Shown here: in pieces, positions 51,067 through 60,891 of the stretch
How positions within the stretch are numbered: position 1 is the first letter of the stretch
How the letters are laid out: each line of letters begins with the position of its first letter
Assembly (NCBI RefSeq): GCF_900302445.1
Contig: NZ_ONZF01000001.1
Coordinates: 62,001 to 126,000, forward strand
DNA: 64,000 nucleotides
Origin: Palleronia abyssalis
Lineage (GTDB): Bacteria > Pseudomonadota > Alphaproteobacteria > Rhodobacterales > Rhodobacteraceae
Direction: 5' to 3'
Translations under genes and position numbers: made by a program
Notes under the pieces: generated by a model
Told to the model about the DNA's origin: nothing
The model's database searches: none
The model's input: only the letters and a program-made list of their open reading frames with translations

Positions 51067-52164
51067 ATGAATGATGACCAGGCCCGGCGCATACAGACCG
51101 CCAGCAATATCGCACTGATCGTTGCCGGCGTGGCCGCAATCTGCTGGGGCCTCTATGTGGCCCAATCGGTTCTGGCACCGACGGTTTTGGCCTTGGTCTT
51201 CGGCGTCGTGCTGTCCCCATTGTCCGATTTCTGGGAGAGGCTTGGACTGATGCGCGGCCTTTCCGCGCTTCTCAGCCTCGTTTTGTCGCTGTTCCTCATC
51301 GTCCTGATCGCCGGCCTCGCGCTTCCCGTGGCTGAACGATTGATCACGGCATGGCCGACGATCTTGGAGGAGACCCGGGGCTTCGTTTACCAATTCCAGG
51401 CGATGCTCCAGGGCCTCGAAGCGGCCGGCGAGGAAATGCGCGAAGCCGTCGCTGGCGCGGAACAGCAGGCCGCCGAAACGGCAAGCGAGGATGCGGCGTC
51501 CGGCGGCGCGGCATTCGCTTTGCCGTCGACGGCGGACGCCCTCTTTCTGGCACCGTCTGTCTTGGGCCAGTCGATCACCTTCGTCGGCGTCCTGTTCTTT
51601 TTCCTACTGACCCGCAACGAGGTCTACGCCTGGATCGCGACCCATGTCGCGCCGGATGACGCGGAAAAGGAAACTGCCCGACGTCTGAAGCATGCCGAAC
51701 GCGAAGTCGCCCGGTACTTTCTGACGATTTCAGTGGTCAACCTCGGCTTCGGGATTTGCACCGTCATCGCGATGACAATTCTGGGCGTTCCGTCACCGCT
51801 GCTGTGGGGTGTGGCCGTCGCGGTCCTGAACTTCGTCCTGTATCTTGGCCCAGCGATCATTTTCGTGGCGCTTCTGCTGACCGGGCTCGTCGTGTTCGAT
51901 GGTTGGTTCGTGATCGTGCCTGCGCTTACGTTCCTGGGCCTGAACATGATCGAAGCGCAATTCGTCACGCCCACGGCGATCGGTCGTACTATGAAGGTCA
52001 ATCCGCTTCTGGTGTTCTTTGCCTTGGTTTTTTTTCTGTGGCTATGGGGCCCGGTGGGTGGCTTCGTGGCCATTCCGATGCTGCTGTGGGCTTTGTCGCT
52101 TTCTCAAGAGATTACGGCCACACGAAAGGAGTTACGGCGAGAAATCGAACCAGACCGCAAATGA
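51067..52164 (+). CDS. AI-2E-family (PerM) membrane transporter
   Basis: A 365-residue polytopic membrane protein of the AI-2E/PerM family. Helical pairs lie near residues 15-60 and 70-95. A soluble, alanine- and glutamate-rich loop (about 105-160) follows, then the C-terminal helices with GVAVAVLNFVLYLGPAI and LTFLGLNMIEAQFVTPTAIG. Family members have been linked to AI-2 export, sodium/proton exchange or lipid handling, and the substrate here is unknown. The ATG at 51067 gives the usual family start. It may be read through from phoB. Confidence 0.85.
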   Translation: MNDDQARRIQTASNIALIVAGVAAICWGLYVAQSVLAPTVLALVFGVVLSPLSDFWERLGLMRGLSALLSLVLSLFLIVLIAGLALPVAERLITAWPTILEETRGFVYQFQAMLQGLEAAGEEMREAVAGAEQQAAETASEDAASGGAAFALPSTADALFLAPSVLGQSITFVGVLFFFLLTRNEVYAWIATHVAPDDAEKETARRLKHAEREVARYFLTISVVNLGFGICTVIAMTILGVPSPLLWGVAVAVLNFVLYLGPAIIFVALLLTGLVVFDGWFVIVPALTFLGLNMIEAQFVTPTAIGRTMKVNPLLVFFALVFFLWLWGPVGGFVAIPMLLWALSLSQEITATRKELRREIEPDRK

Positions 52165-52499
52165 CTGGTCGATCGGTTCTTTACATAATCATGATTATCA
52201 GATGCAATGACGCATTGGTGACTGTTAGAGCTTCATGATGACAGGCACCTTCTGCTGCTCAGCATGGCCCCTGTTTTTCCAAGGAACGAGAAAGTCCGAC
52301 CGAGCCGTACAGATCACCCTGCAGTCTTCGCGTGCAACGCTGCCATGATCGTTTACTCGTCACGCCGACAAACAACGATCTGGAACTTCCATTTCCGTGG
52401 TGTGGATCGCTTCGCGTTTGGAGCCGATAAATCGGATACTCCTTGGCGTCCACCATATGACCGGTTGTTCGCCTTGTTCGCCGTGACCTAAGCTGCGCC
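52165..52499. other. non-coding, compositionally distinct gap with an AT-rich palindrome
   Basis: No gene is supported between the AI-2E permease and the tsf terminator. The sequence is visibly less GC-rich than its flanks. It contains the perfect 14-bp palindrome ATAATCATGATTAT (52185-52198), 21 bp after the permease stop. A minus-strand frame at 52259-52534 has no ribosome binding site and no recognisable protein. The stretch could be a relic of an inserted element. Confidence 0.45.
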
Positions 52500-52532
52500 A
52501 AAAATGACGAAGGCGCCCCGTGGGACGCCTTC
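52500..52532 (-). terminator. terminator after tsf
   Basis: Read on the minus strand, GAAGGCGTCCC pairs with GGGGCGCCTTC (11 bp with one G-U, tight loop) and is followed by GTCATTTTT. It lies 26 bp beyond the tsf stop. Confidence 0.82.
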
Positions 52533-52558
52533 ATGTTTTGTGATAGCGCGTGACAGGC

Positions 52559-53437
52559 TTAGCCCTTGCCGGCGGCCTTCGCGACTTCGGCCGCAAAGTC
52601 TTCCTTCTCGACCGCGATGCCCTCGCCAACTTCCATGCGCACGAAGCCCAGAAGCTCGATCCCGGCTTCCTTGGCGGCGGCGCCGACCGTCAAATCGGGG
52701 TTCACGACGAAGGCCTGATTGACCAGCGTGATCTCGGACAGGAATTTCTTCATCCGGCCTTCGATCATCTTCTCGATCACCTGTTCGGGCTTCCCGGACT
52801 CGCGCGCGATGTCCATCTGCACGGCCTTTTCCTTCTCCACGATCGACGGGTCGAGCTTCGACTCGTTCAGCGCGGCGGGGTTTACGGCGGCGATGTGCAT
52901 GGCGATCTGGCGTGCGGTGGCTGCATCGTCACCCGAATAGGCTACGAGGACACCGATCTTGCCCATGCCGTCGGTGGCGGCGTTGTGAACGTAAGCCGCG
53001 ACGTTCTGGCCTTCGATCTTTTCCATCCGGCGCAGGGTCATGTTCTCGCCGATCTTGGCGATGGCGTCGGTGATCCGCTCTTTCACCGGCTTGCCGCCCA
53101 TATCCGTCTCGGACAGGTCCGCGACGGTGTTGGCACCCAGGGCCGCGCCTGCGATATCGCCGGCCAACTGCTGGAATTCAGCGTTCTTCGCGACGAAGTC
53201 CGTTTCCGAGTTCAGCTCGACCGCGACACCGGTGCCGCCTTCGACCTTGACAGCGACGAGGCCCTCGGCCGCGGTGCGATCGGCTTTCTTGGCGGCCTTG
53301 GCAAGGCCTTTCGTACGCAGCCAGTCCACGGCGGCGTCCATGTCCCCGTCGGTTTCGGTCAGCGCCTTCTTGGCGTCCATCATGCCCGCGCCGGTGGATT
53401 CGCGGAGTTTCTTCACATCTGCTGCGGTGATCGCCAT
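52559..53437 (-). CDS. tsf: elongation factor Ts
   Basis: A 292-residue nucleotide-exchange factor for EF-Tu. The N-terminal UBA-like domain with [19 protein letters not shown] and the core motif [12 protein letters not shown] are diagnostic, and the dimerisation region is complete. It follows rpsB after an 80-bp gap with a hairpin, the usual rpsB-tsf operon. AGGAGAG precedes the ATG. Confidence 0.97.
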   Translation of the reverse strand: MAITAADVKKLRESTGAGMMDAKKALTETDGDMDAAVDWLRTKGLAKAAKKADRTAAEGLVAVKVEGGTGVAVELNSETDFVAKNAEFQQLAGDIAGAALGANTVADLSETDMGGKPVKERITDAIAKIGENMTLRRMEKIEGQNVAAYVHNAATDGMGKIGVLVAYSGDDAATARQIAMHIAAVNPAALNESKLDPSIVEKEKAVQMDIARESGKPEQVIEKMIEGRMKKFLSEITLVNQAFVVNPDLTVGAAAKEAGIELLGFVRMEVGEGIAVEKEDFAAEVAKAAGKG

Positions 53438-53460
53438 GGCTCGGCTCTCCTCATATCTTC

Positions 53461-53492
53461 AAAAGCCCGAAGCAGGGGCTACCCCGCTTCGG
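53461..53492 (-). terminator. attenuator-like hairpin between rpsB and tsf
   Basis: On the minus strand, CCGAAGC-GGGG pairs with CCCC-(T)-GCTTCGG (11 bp, one bulged base, loop TAG) and is followed by GCTTTTG. It lies 25 bp after the rpsB stop and would let only part of the transcripts continue into tsf. Confidence 0.7.
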
Positions 53493-53517
53493 TGACAGGT
53501 CCGTAACGGAGGTGCCG

Positions 53518-54375
53518 TTACTCCTTGTTTTCCAGCTCGTACGGCGCATCCTTGGCCTTCGTGTCGTCGTGCACGGCCTCTTTGGATACGTCCAGCGTTT
53601 CCTCCGCATTCGCGGGGGTCTCGAGGATCTCTTCCTCTTCGCCGGTGGTTTCTTCCATGGCACCCATGTCGATACCGGCTTGGGCCATCTGCGCCGACAT
53701 CCCGTCAAGCGCGGCACGCGAAGCCAGATCGCAATACATCTGGATGGCACGGGCGGCGTCGTCGTTGCCCGGGATCACGTAATCCACGCCATCGGGCGAG
53801 CAGTTGGTGTCGACCACGGCCACGACCGGAATGCCCAACTTGCGCGCTTCGGCTATGGCCAGGTCTTCCTTGTTCACGTCGATGACGAACAGAAGGTCCG
53901 GAACGCCACCCATCTCACGGATCCCGCCCAGCGAAGCGTTCAGCTTGGCCTGGTCCCGCTCCATCGACAGACGCTCGCGCTTGGTCAGACCACCGGCGCC
54001 TTCGGCCATGCGCTCGTCGATTTCGCGCAGGCGGTTGATCGACTGGCTGACCGTTTTCCAGTTGGTCAGCGTGCCACCCAGCCAACGGTGGTTCATGTAG
54101 TACTGCGCGCAACGCTCGGCGGCTTCGGCGACGGGCTTCTGAGCCTGCCGCTTGGTGCCGACGAACAGGATGCGGCCGTTCTTCGCGACCGTGTCGCGGA
54201 TGACCTGCAGCGCTTGGTCCAGCATCGGGACGGTCTGCGTCAGATCGAGAATGTGAATGCCGTTGCGGTCACCGTAGATATACGGACCCATGCGCGGGTT
54301 CCAGCGCTGGGTCTGGTGGCCGAAGTGGACGCCCGCTTCGAGAAGCTGACGCAGAGAAAACTCGGGAAGAGCCAT
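53518..54375 (-). CDS. rpsB: 30S ribosomal protein S2
   Basis: A 285-residue ribosomal protein. [19 protein letters not shown] at the N-terminus, [12 protein letters not shown] and [20 protein letters not shown] are classic S2 segments. A C-terminal tail of about 45 residues is strongly acidic ([18 protein letters not shown]), longer than in E. coli but common in alphaproteobacteria. AAAAGGATACC lies before the ATG. It is 125 bp downstream of lpxB on the same strand, a spacer long enough for its own promoter. Confidence 0.97.
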   Translation of the reverse strand: MALPEFSLRQLLEAGVHFGHQTQRWNPRMGPYIYGDRNGIHILDLTQTVPMLDQALQVIRDTVAKNGRILFVGTKRQAQKPVAEAAERCAQYYMNHRWLGGTLTNWKTVSQSINRLREIDERMAEGAGGLTKRERLSMERDQAKLNASLGGIREMGGVPDLLFVIDVNKEDLAIAEARKLGIPVVAVVDTNCSPDGVDYVIPGNDDAARAIQMYCDLASRAALDGMSAQMAQAGIDMGAMEETTGEEEEILETPANAEETLDVSKEAVHDDTKAKDAPYELENKE

Positions 54376-54500
54376 CTTGGTATCCTTTTCCGGTTTCGAT
54401 CCTCGACGGGGCCTTGAAAAGAGGCGTTTGCCTCAACCGGTGGACGAATAGGGATGTCTCCCCCATGCGCCCGGACCCCGTCTGTGAAGTGTGCTGGCCC

Positions 54501-55643
54501 TTAAACGGGATCGCGTGGGGATGCAAGCCCGTCGATCACGGCGCGGGCCGCTCTCAGGCCGGGTGCCTCGCCCCCCTGCCCCAGCGCGGTCATCGTCCGC
54601 GCCAGCGCCGCCCCCTGCCGGTCCGGCGCGTCCCAAAGATCGGTCAGCGCCGCGGCGATGGCGTCCGGACGGCAGGCCGGGCCAAGGAGTTCGGGCACGA
54701 CCTTCGTACCCTCGATCAGGTTCACCAGCGTCACGGTATCGATCAGGGCCATCCGGCTCATGATCTGCCAGCTGAGCCAGCTCATGTCGTAGGCCACGAC
54801 CATCGGCGTGGCCGCCGCGGCCAGTTCCAGCGACACGGTGCCCGACGCCGCCAGTGCCGCGTGCGCGCCTGCGAAGGCCGCGGCCTTTTGACCGGGATCG
54901 GGATGCTCCAGAAGGCGTGTCGCGGGCCAGTCGGCCGTCAGGCTGCGAAGCATCTCCTCGCGCCCTGGGGCGACGGGGATCACGACGCGCGGAGTCTTAC
55001 CCATCTTGCGAAGCGCGGCGCCGAAAACGGGGGCCAGACGTTCGACTTCGGACCGGCGGGAGCCTGGAAGAACCAGAAGATACGGATCATCGCCAAGGTC
55101 ATGCGCCATGCGGAATGCCGCAATCCCGTCCTCGGTCGCGACCGGGTCCGAGACGACCGGATGCCCCACGAAATCGCAGCGCATCCCGGCCGCTTCCATG
55201 TAGGGAGGCTCGAACGGCAACAGCGCCAGCACATGATCCACGTGACGCGCCATCTTCGCCGCGCGGCCCGGCCGCCAAGCCCAGACGGAGGGGGCGACGT
55301 AGTGGACGATCCGCGTGTCCGAAGATGCGCGCACCCGCTTCGCCACCCTCAAGCAGAAATCCGGGCTGTCGATGCCAATCAGGACGTCAGGTCGTTCCGA
55401 CAGCACTGCATCTGCCGTCTGGAACATGCGGCGCCGCAGATGGGGATAGCGCGGCAGAACTTCGGCGATCCCCATGACCGACAGCTCGTCCATAGGAAAA
55501 AGGCTGCGCAGCCCCTGCCCTTCCATTTGCGGGCCGCCGACGCCCAAAAATTTCACGTCCGGACACAAGGTCCGAAGGCCGCCCATCAGGGCAGCGCCAA
55601 GCCGGTCGCCCGACGCTTCGCCGGCGACCAGAAAAACCCGCAT
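54501..55643 (-). CDS. lpxB: lipid-A-disaccharide synthase
   Basis: A 380-residue membrane-associated glycosyltransferase that joins UDP-diacylglucosamine and lipid X. LVAGEASGDRLGAALM at the N-terminus, GIDSPDFCLRVAKRVR, HYVAPSVWAWRPGRA and LPGSRRSEVERLAP are family signatures. The ATG at 55643 shares one base with the lpxI stop (TGATG), which supports this start over 55661. It is the last gene of the lipid A set before rpsB. Confidence 0.95.
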   Translation of the reverse strand: MRVFLVAGEASGDRLGAALMGGLRTLCPDVKFLGVGGPQMEGQGLRSLFPMDELSVMGIAEVLPRYPHLRRRMFQTADAVLSERPDVLIGIDSPDFCLRVAKRVRASSDTRIVHYVAPSVWAWRPGRAAKMARHVDHVLALLPFEPPYMEAAGMRCDFVGHPVVSDPVATEDGIAAFRMAHDLGDDPYLLVLPGSRRSEVERLAPVFGAALRKMGKTPRVVIPVAPGREEMLRSLTADWPATRLLEHPDPGQKAAAFAGAHAALAASGTVSLELAAAATPMVVAYDMSWLSWQIMSRMALIDTVTLVNLIEGTKVVPELLGPACRPDAIAAALTDLWDAPDRQGAALARTMTALGQGGEAPGLRAARAVIDGLASPRDPV

Positions 55644-56563
55644 CAGACCGCCCGCACCCAAAGTCCGGCCGCATCGGCGCGGCCGGCGACTTCGTCCCGG
55701 TCCAGAACGAGGACACCGCCCGCCCGGATGGCGATCCCTGTCAGGCCGGCCGCAGCGGCACGGTCAACGGTCTCTGGCCCGATGGCGGGCAGGTCGACGC
55801 GCATGTCCTGACCTGGTTTAGGCGCTTTGACGAACACGCCGCCCGCAGGGGTATGCGTCGCCAAGGGCCGGTTTCCACCATCGGATTTCACCGGTCGATC
55901 CAGTTCCTCGGACCGGGAGAGACCCAGTGCTTCAAGTGTCTGGCTTTTCAGGTTCATTTCACGGGCTGATCCGGCAATCTCGGCCTCGGCCGTGGCGCGC
56001 ATCGCGGCAACGCTCGACAGCATCCAGTCAGTCCCGGGAAGCGCCTCGACGGCAAGGACTTGGCCCCCGGCCACCACGCAACCTTGACCCACATCCGCGG
56101 GCCCGATCGCGTCGAGCACATGGAAACCGCGGGTAATATCGCCTTCGTCCCGTTCGGTCGCGGTCTGGCTCCCGATGGCGCCCGCGTCGGGCAACAGATC
56201 GGGACGTAGGGCATGGGCACCCACCACTTCGATCCCGCGTTCTTCGACCAATTCGATCAGAACCCGCAGGGCCCCGTCGTCTCCCTGCCCCAACGCGGCC
56301 ACGATACGCTGCACCAAGGGCGCGGTTTCCGTATCGATCAACGACAGGTCGATCACGGGCCGCCGGATCGCGCCAGCCAGGCACAGCCGCCGTACCTTTG
56401 ACCGCTCCAGATCGGCCAAAAGCGTCCCGAGCGTTTCAAGTCGGAACGTCTCGACCCCCGTGGGCGCATTGCCTTCAAGCGCGATCACACGCGCTTCGGG
56501 GTGAACCTCACGCAGGAGGCCCGGCAGACGCCCTTCGCCAACGATCAGGCACAGATCAGTCAC
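55643..56563 (-). CDS. lpxI: UDP-2,3-diacylglucosamine pyrophosphatase LpxI
   Basis: A 306-residue LpxI-type enzyme that cleaves UDP-diacylglucosamine to lipid X, replacing LpxH in alphaproteobacteria. The N-terminal domain (LIVGEGRLPGLL) and the C-terminal catalytic domain with DLLPDAGAIGS, GPADVGQGCVVAGGQVLAVEA and GTD are recognisable. An additional stretch around residues 200-240 makes it somewhat longer than typical LpxI. Translation starts at GTG 56563, overlapping the lpxA stop as GTGA. Confidence 0.9.
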   Translation of the reverse strand: MTDLCLIVGEGRLPGLLREVHPEARVIALEGNAPTGVETFRLETLGTLLADLERSKVRRLCLAGAIRRPVIDLSLIDTETAPLVQRIVAALGQGDDGALRVLIELVEERGIEVVGAHALRPDLLPDAGAIGSQTATERDEGDITRGFHVLDAIGPADVGQGCVVAGGQVLAVEALPGTDWMLSSVAAMRATAEAEIAGSAREMNLKSQTLEALGLSRSEELDRPVKSDGGNRPLATHTPAGGVFVKAPKPGQDMRVDLPAIGPETVDRAAAAGLTGIAIRAGGVLVLDRDEVAGRADAAGLWVRAV

Positions 56564-57357
56564 GGTGTGAGGAACCCCCGGTCGCTATGGCCCAGAACGA
56601 ACGACGCGATCTGTTGGACATATTCGCTCTCGCTCTCTTCGCTCAGGCGACGGGCACGGTCCTGGAACGCGCCTTCGCCCTGCTTCAGCATCTGCAACGC
56701 GGCGCGAAGGGCCGTGATATCCTCGCGCGCCACACCGCGCCGCTTGAGCCCCACGAGGTTCAACCCGTCAAGAACGCCCCTGGGCCCCTGTACCAGCGCA
56801 TGGGGGATCACATCGGCGGTCACCATCGTCACGGCCCCGATGATCGCACCTTCGCCGATCCGGACGAACTGGTGGACGCCCGACAGGCCGCCGATGATCG
56901 CATCATCGCCGATGACGCAATGCCCGGCGAGAGCGGCGTTGTTCACCAGGATCACCCGGTCGCCGATAATGCAGTCATGGGCAACGTGGCTACCGGCCAT
57001 GAAAAGGCAATCGTCGCCGACCTTGGTCACGCCACCGCCGCCTTCGGTCCCGACATTCATCGTGACATGTTCGCGAATGCGGTTGCGCACACCGATCTGC
57101 AAAGACGTCTTCTCGCCGTCGAATTTCAGGTCCTGCGGGATCTCGCCGACGACCGCAAAGGGGAAGATCACCGTCTCGTCCCCGACCGAGGTCCGGCCGG
57201 TCACGATGGCATGGCTGCGCACCTCGACACCTGCGCCAAGCTCGACCTCGGGGCCGATGATCGCGAAAGGCCCCACGGACGACCCCGGACCGATCCGGGC
57301 GCCCTGCTCGACCAGGGCCTGCGGATGAACCCGAGCGGAGGCGGCGATGGAACTCAC
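56560..57357 (-). CDS. lpxA: UDP-N-acetylglucosamine acyltransferase
   Basis: A 265-residue left-handed beta-helix enzyme that O-acylates UDP-GlcNAc, the first step of lipid A synthesis. Hexapeptide repeats run from about residue 10 to 190. The catalytic histidine region is [10 protein letters not shown], and [11 protein letters not shown] marks the start of the helical C-terminal domain. A GTG start at 57357 overlaps the fabZ stop as GTGA. The order fabZ-lpxA-lpxI-lpxB is typical for this group. Confidence 0.95.
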   Translation of the reverse strand: MSSIAASARVHPQALVEQGARIGPGSSVGPFAIIGPEVELGAGVEVRSHAIVTGRTSVGDETVIFPFAVVGEIPQDLKFDGEKTSLQIGVRNRIREHVTMNVGTEGGGGVTKVGDDCLFMAGSHVAHDCIIGDRVILVNNAALAGHCVIGDDAIIGGLSGVHQFVRIGEGAIIGAVTMVTADVIPHALVQGPRGVLDGLNLVGLKRRGVAREDITALRAALQMLKQGEGAFQDRARRLSEESESEYVQQIASFVLGHSDRGFLTP

Positions 57358-57806
57358 TTCGGGATATCCATCATCGCGGTGAACTCCGCCTCGCAGGCGA
57401 GCTCGCCATCCACTTCGGCGCGGCCCTCGAATTTCCAGACCTTGCCGCCGCCGCGCTTCGTCGTGACGTGCATTTCCAAGACGTCGCCGGGGATCACCTT
57501 GCGGCGAAACTTCGCGCTTTCGATCCCCATGAAATAGACGAGGAATTCCTTATCCGCCAAATCCTGTCCGACCCCGACCATCACGGCTGCGGTCTGGGCC
57601 ATCGCCTCGATAATCGTCACGCCGGGCATGATCGGCGCGCCGGGGAAGTGGCCCTGGAAATGAGGCTCGTTGAAGGTGACGTTCTTGAGTCCCGTCGCCG
57701 ACTTGGTGCCGTCGATATCGCGAACCCGGTCCACCAGAAGGAAAGGATAGCGGTGGGGAATGATGCGTTGGATCAGATGGATGTCGGCGGTCTGAAGCTC
57801 GGACAT
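57354..57806 (-). CDS. fabZ: 3-hydroxyacyl-ACP dehydratase FabZ
   Basis: A 150-residue hot-dog-fold dehydratase of fatty-acid elongation. The active-site histidine is in [21 protein letters not shown], with the glutamate following in the central helix; [14 protein letters not shown] at the N-terminus is diagnostic. The ATG at 57806 follows GGGAGGCACCAC. It precedes lpxA with a four-base overlap, linking fatty-acid and lipid A supply. Confidence 0.95.
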   Translation of the reverse strand: MSELQTADIHLIQRIIPHRYPFLLVDRVRDIDGTKSATGLKNVTFNEPHFQGHFPGAPIMPGVTIIEAMAQTAAVMVGVGQDLADKEFLVYFMGIESAKFRRKVIPGDVLEMHVTTKRGGGKVWKFEGRAEVDGELACEAEFTAMMDIPK

Positions 57807-57867
57807 GTGGTGCCTCCCGTGGTCTGGGCGCGGCTTAACGAATGACCGGCGCGGGGGCAAGGAAGCC

Positions 57868-58449
57868 TCAGTCCGGTGTGGCCGCGGGGGTTTCCCCCTC
57901 AGGGGGGGCTTCCTCTATCGCTTCGGCATCGATCCGCGCGATGGCACGGTCGGTGATGTCGACGCCTGCTGCGGCGGCCAGGACGGAACGGCGGTCCAGC
58001 AAGACGTCTGCCCCGATCTCGGACAGAAGCGATGACAGAATGGGCGAGACGCGACGTACGAATGTCGCCCGCGCCTCTTCCTGCAGGCGAGACAAAGCGC
58101 GGGCCTTGGCGTCCTGCTCCGCCCGAAGTCGGCGGACCTTCTCGTCGAAGGCACGGGCCCGTTCGCGGAATTCGGCGCCGTCCATCTCTGCCCGGGCTTC
58201 GGTCAGGGCGCGCTCCTCGGCTGTCAGCTCCGCCTCGATTTCGACATTTTCGGCGACGAGGGCGTCTCCGCGTTGGTCGATCTCGCCCAACAGGGCTTGC
58301 CCCAGCTTGCTCTGGCTGAACAGGCGATCCTGGTCGACGGTAGCAACGCCCACGCCGCTTTGCCCCCAGACCGGCAGGGCCGCCCCGAAGGCGGCCCCAA
58401 AAATCAAACCGGCGGCCGTGCGCCTAGAAACTCGTGGAGACCGAGACAT
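57868..58449 (-). CDS. skp: OmpH/Skp-family periplasmic chaperone
   Basis: A 193-residue exported protein. A signal peptide (about 30 residues, [20 protein letters not shown]) precedes a sheet segment ([21 protein letters not shown]) and a long charged coiled-coil region, the Skp/OmpH plan. Skp carries unfolded outer-membrane proteins to the BAM machine. Its start at 58449 overlaps the 3' end of bamA by 26 bp in another frame. A proline- and glutamate-rich tail ends the protein. Confidence 0.88.
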   Translation of the reverse strand: MSRSPRVSRRTAAGLIFGAAFGAALPVWGQSGVGVATVDQDRLFSQSKLGQALLGEIDQRGDALVAENVEIEAELTAEERALTEARAEMDGAEFRERARAFDEKVRRLRAEQDAKARALSRLQEEARATFVRRVSPILSSLLSEIGADVLLDRRSVLAAAAGVDITDRAIARIDAEAIEEAPPEGETPAATPD

Positions 58450-60754
58450 TAAAAGTCCGGGTGTTGTCATAGTCTTCGGCCTGCAAAGCTTCAGCGAAGT
58501 TGAACCGAAGAGGACCCAAAGGCGTGTCCCAGAAGAGCGAGACACCGACAGCCGACCGAAGGTTAAAATCGTCGTCAACTTCGCCTTCCGCGCCGGCCGT
58601 ATCCTCAAGCCCCCAGACGGATCCGGCATCCAGGAAAACGCCGCCGCGGATGCCGTATTCCTCGGGCAGCCCCAGCGGGAAGTCCGCTTCGACGCGCGCC
58701 ACCGCGAACATGTTGCCGCCAAGTGCATCGTCGGTGCCCAGGTCGCGCGGCCCGACGCCCAGCGGTTCGAAGCCGCGCAACTGTCGGGTGCTCAGGAAGA
58801 AACGGTCGGTGATCCGGGTGCCACCCTCGTCGCCGATCGCGTTGATCGACCCGCCTTCGATGACCGCGCGGACATTCACCTCTTCGTTCAAAAGTGCGGT
58901 CGTATACCCGGCGAAGGCCTCGGTCTTGATGTATTCAACATCGCCACCGACGCCCGCGAAGTCCTGTCCGAACCGCAGGACCACGCCGGTGGTCGGATCG
59001 ATACCGCTGCGCCGCGAATCCCAACTATAGGAGTAGCCGACAGAAGACACGATGGCCTCGCCGGTGTCGCGCTGAATGATCGGCGACGCATTCTCGTTGA
59101 CGTCGACGATTTCGTCCTGCGCGATGCGGTAGCGCAGTTCGACTCGACCTTTTTCTGACACCGGGAAAGAGACCGACGGGCTGAAACTGATCGTTTCGGT
59201 GTTGTACTTCGCCTCGTCGTAATCTGTGGTGGAATAACCCAGGCTCAGCGCGCCGCGAAGGTCACGGCCCAGGAAATAGGGTTCGGCAAAGCTGAACGAC
59301 GCCGCGTTGCTGTTCGTGCCGGTCGTGACGTTGAACGACAGGATCTGACCCCGACCCAGGAAGTTCCGCTCGGCAAAGCCGATATTCACCCCAAAACCGC
59401 TGTCCGACGAATAGGACCCGCCAAGCGACAGGCTGCCGGTCGGCTGTTCGACGACGTCGACGTCGATGACCACCTGGTCGGGGGATGATCCTTCGCGTCC
59501 TTCGGCCTGAACGTCGGTGAAATATCCCAGGGCGCGGATCCGTTCGGCCGCGGCGCGGATTTCGCGCGGATTGAACGGATCGCCCTCGACCGTGTCGAAC
59601 TCCCGGCGGATCACACGGTCCAGCGTCGTCTGGTTGCCCTCGATGTCGATCCGTTCGACGAATATACGGGGTCCGCGTTCGAGGACGAAATTGACATTCA
59701 GGCGCAGGGTGCGGGGATCGCGTTCGATCTGCGGCACGGCGCGGATGAAGTTAAGACCCCGCCGCGTGGCAAGGGTTTCCATACGCTTGGTGGCGTTGTC
59801 GATGGCGCGCGGCGTATAGGTCTGGCCGGGATCGATCCGTGCCTCGGCCAGGTAATCAGAGGCATCGAGGCCCGGAACGTCGCTCGACGCGGTGATTCGC
59901 CCGAAATCCCAGCTTTGCCCTTCGGTGATGTTGAACTGATAGAAGAAGGCGCCTCTGTCCCGCGCAAACTGGGACGACACATCGTTGATCTGAAAGTCGA
60001 TATATCCGCGGGACCGGTAGAAATCCGTCAGAAGCTGGCGGTCGAACGCGACCCGATCGGCGATGAACGTATCGCTCTGGATCAGCTGGCGCAGCAGTCC
60101 GGCCTGTTTGGTGGCTAAAGCACGGCGCAAGCGACGGTCGGAATAATCGCGGTTGCCGACAAACGAGATCCGCTCGATCTCGACCACATCGCCTTCGGCC
60201 ACTTCGAATACCAGATCGACCTGATTGTCGTCGCGCCGAATGATCCGCGGCGTGACCGACGCAGCCAGACGTCCACGTGCTTCGTAAGCAGAAGCGATAG
60301 CGCGGGCATCCTCTTCCGCGCGGCTGGGATTGTAGACCCGGTTGGGCACGGAGCCGATGAGCGCCGTCAGCTCCTCATCGTCGAGCCTGCGGTTCCCCTC
60401 GATGCTGATCCGGCGCACGGTGGGATACTCGGTGACCTCAACGACCAGGGTATTGCCCTGCGGGATCAGGTCCGCCGTCTCGAACAATCCGGCCCCGACG
60501 AGGCGTTGATACGCGGCGTTCAACTCCCCCGCTGTCAGGGGCTGGCCCCGCGGGATGCCCAGCGTGTTGATCACGGTGGTATCGTCGACGCGGGTGTTCC
60601 CGTCGATCCGTATCGCATTGAATTGGAAGGTTTGCGCCTGTGCCGGCGGTGCCATGACCGCCATCGCCCCCAAGCCCAAAGCCGCCACGCCCGCGCCACT
60701 GAGGACGGAGGCCAGTAGTGTGGCACGCGTCGAGCGCCCCCTCAATTCGAACAT
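58424..60754 (-). CDS. bamA: outer membrane protein assembly factor BamA
   Basis: A 776-residue outer-membrane protein. The signal peptide ends near PPAQAQ, followed by five POTRA domains (about 40-410, starting FQFNAIRIDGNTRVDD) and the Omp85 barrel with GSYSSDSGFGVNIGFAERNF. The conserved loop-6 motif is in FLSTRQLRGFEPLGVGPRD, and the barrel ends with the phenylalanine-terminated beta-signal NVSVSTSF. The ATG at 60754 was chosen because AGGTTGAACTC lies upstream; a TTG at 60781 is the alternative. Confidence 0.95.
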   Translation of the reverse strand: MFELRGRSTRATLLASVLSGAGVAALGLGAMAVMAPPAQAQTFQFNAIRIDGNTRVDDTTVINTLGIPRGQPLTAGELNAAYQRLVGAGLFETADLIPQGNTLVVEVTEYPTVRRISIEGNRRLDDEELTALIGSVPNRVYNPSRAEEDARAIASAYEARGRLAASVTPRIIRRDDNQVDLVFEVAEGDVVEIERISFVGNRDYSDRRLRRALATKQAGLLRQLIQSDTFIADRVAFDRQLLTDFYRSRGYIDFQINDVSSQFARDRGAFFYQFNITEGQSWDFGRITASSDVPGLDASDYLAEARIDPGQTYTPRAIDNATKRMETLATRRGLNFIRAVPQIERDPRTLRLNVNFVLERGPRIFVERIDIEGNQTTLDRVIRREFDTVEGDPFNPREIRAAAERIRALGYFTDVQAEGREGSSPDQVVIDVDVVEQPTGSLSLGGSYSSDSGFGVNIGFAERNFLGRGQILSFNVTTGTNSNAASFSFAEPYFLGRDLRGALSLGYSTTDYDEAKYNTETISFSPSVSFPVSEKGRVELRYRIAQDEIVDVNENASPIIQRDTGEAIVSSVGYSYSWDSRRSGIDPTTGVVLRFGQDFAGVGGDVEYIKTEAFAGYTTALLNEEVNVRAVIEGGSINAIGDEGGTRITDRFFLSTRQLRGFEPLGVGPRDLGTDDALGGNMFAVARVEADFPLGLPEEYGIRGGVFLDAGSVWGLEDTAGAEGEVDDDFNLRSAVGVSLFWDTPLGPLRFNFAEALQAEDYDNTRTFNVSVSTSF

Positions 60755-60824
60755 GAGTTCAACCTGTTTCAGACATCCCAAATTCGTGAGTAGCGGGATT
60801 GCCGGGGCATGTCAAAACGCCAAA

Positions 60825-60855
60825 GCGGCCCACGCGACGTAAGCCGGCGGGCCGC
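60825..60855 (-). terminator. hairpin upstream of bamA, after the 41-residue peptide gene
   Basis: Read on the minus strand, GCGGCCC pairs with GGGCCGC (7 bp) across a 17-base loop, followed by TTTGGCGTTTT. It lies 37 bp after the stop of the small peptide gene and 70 bp before bamA, so it would end or reduce readthrough from rseP into bamA. Confidence 0.55.
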
Positions 60856-60891
60856 CCCACGGAGGACAGAAAGTGGCGGGAAAACGCCGGG

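Noticed and set aside
52259-52534. 91-codon minus-strand frame in the gap before tsf
   Set aside because: No ribosome binding site, no family resemblance, and it includes the tsf terminator. A decayed transposase was considered but could not be supported.
56398-59158. Plus-strand frames opposite lpxA, fabZ, skp and bamA
   Set aside because: They cross several well-defined minus-strand genes and have shadow composition.
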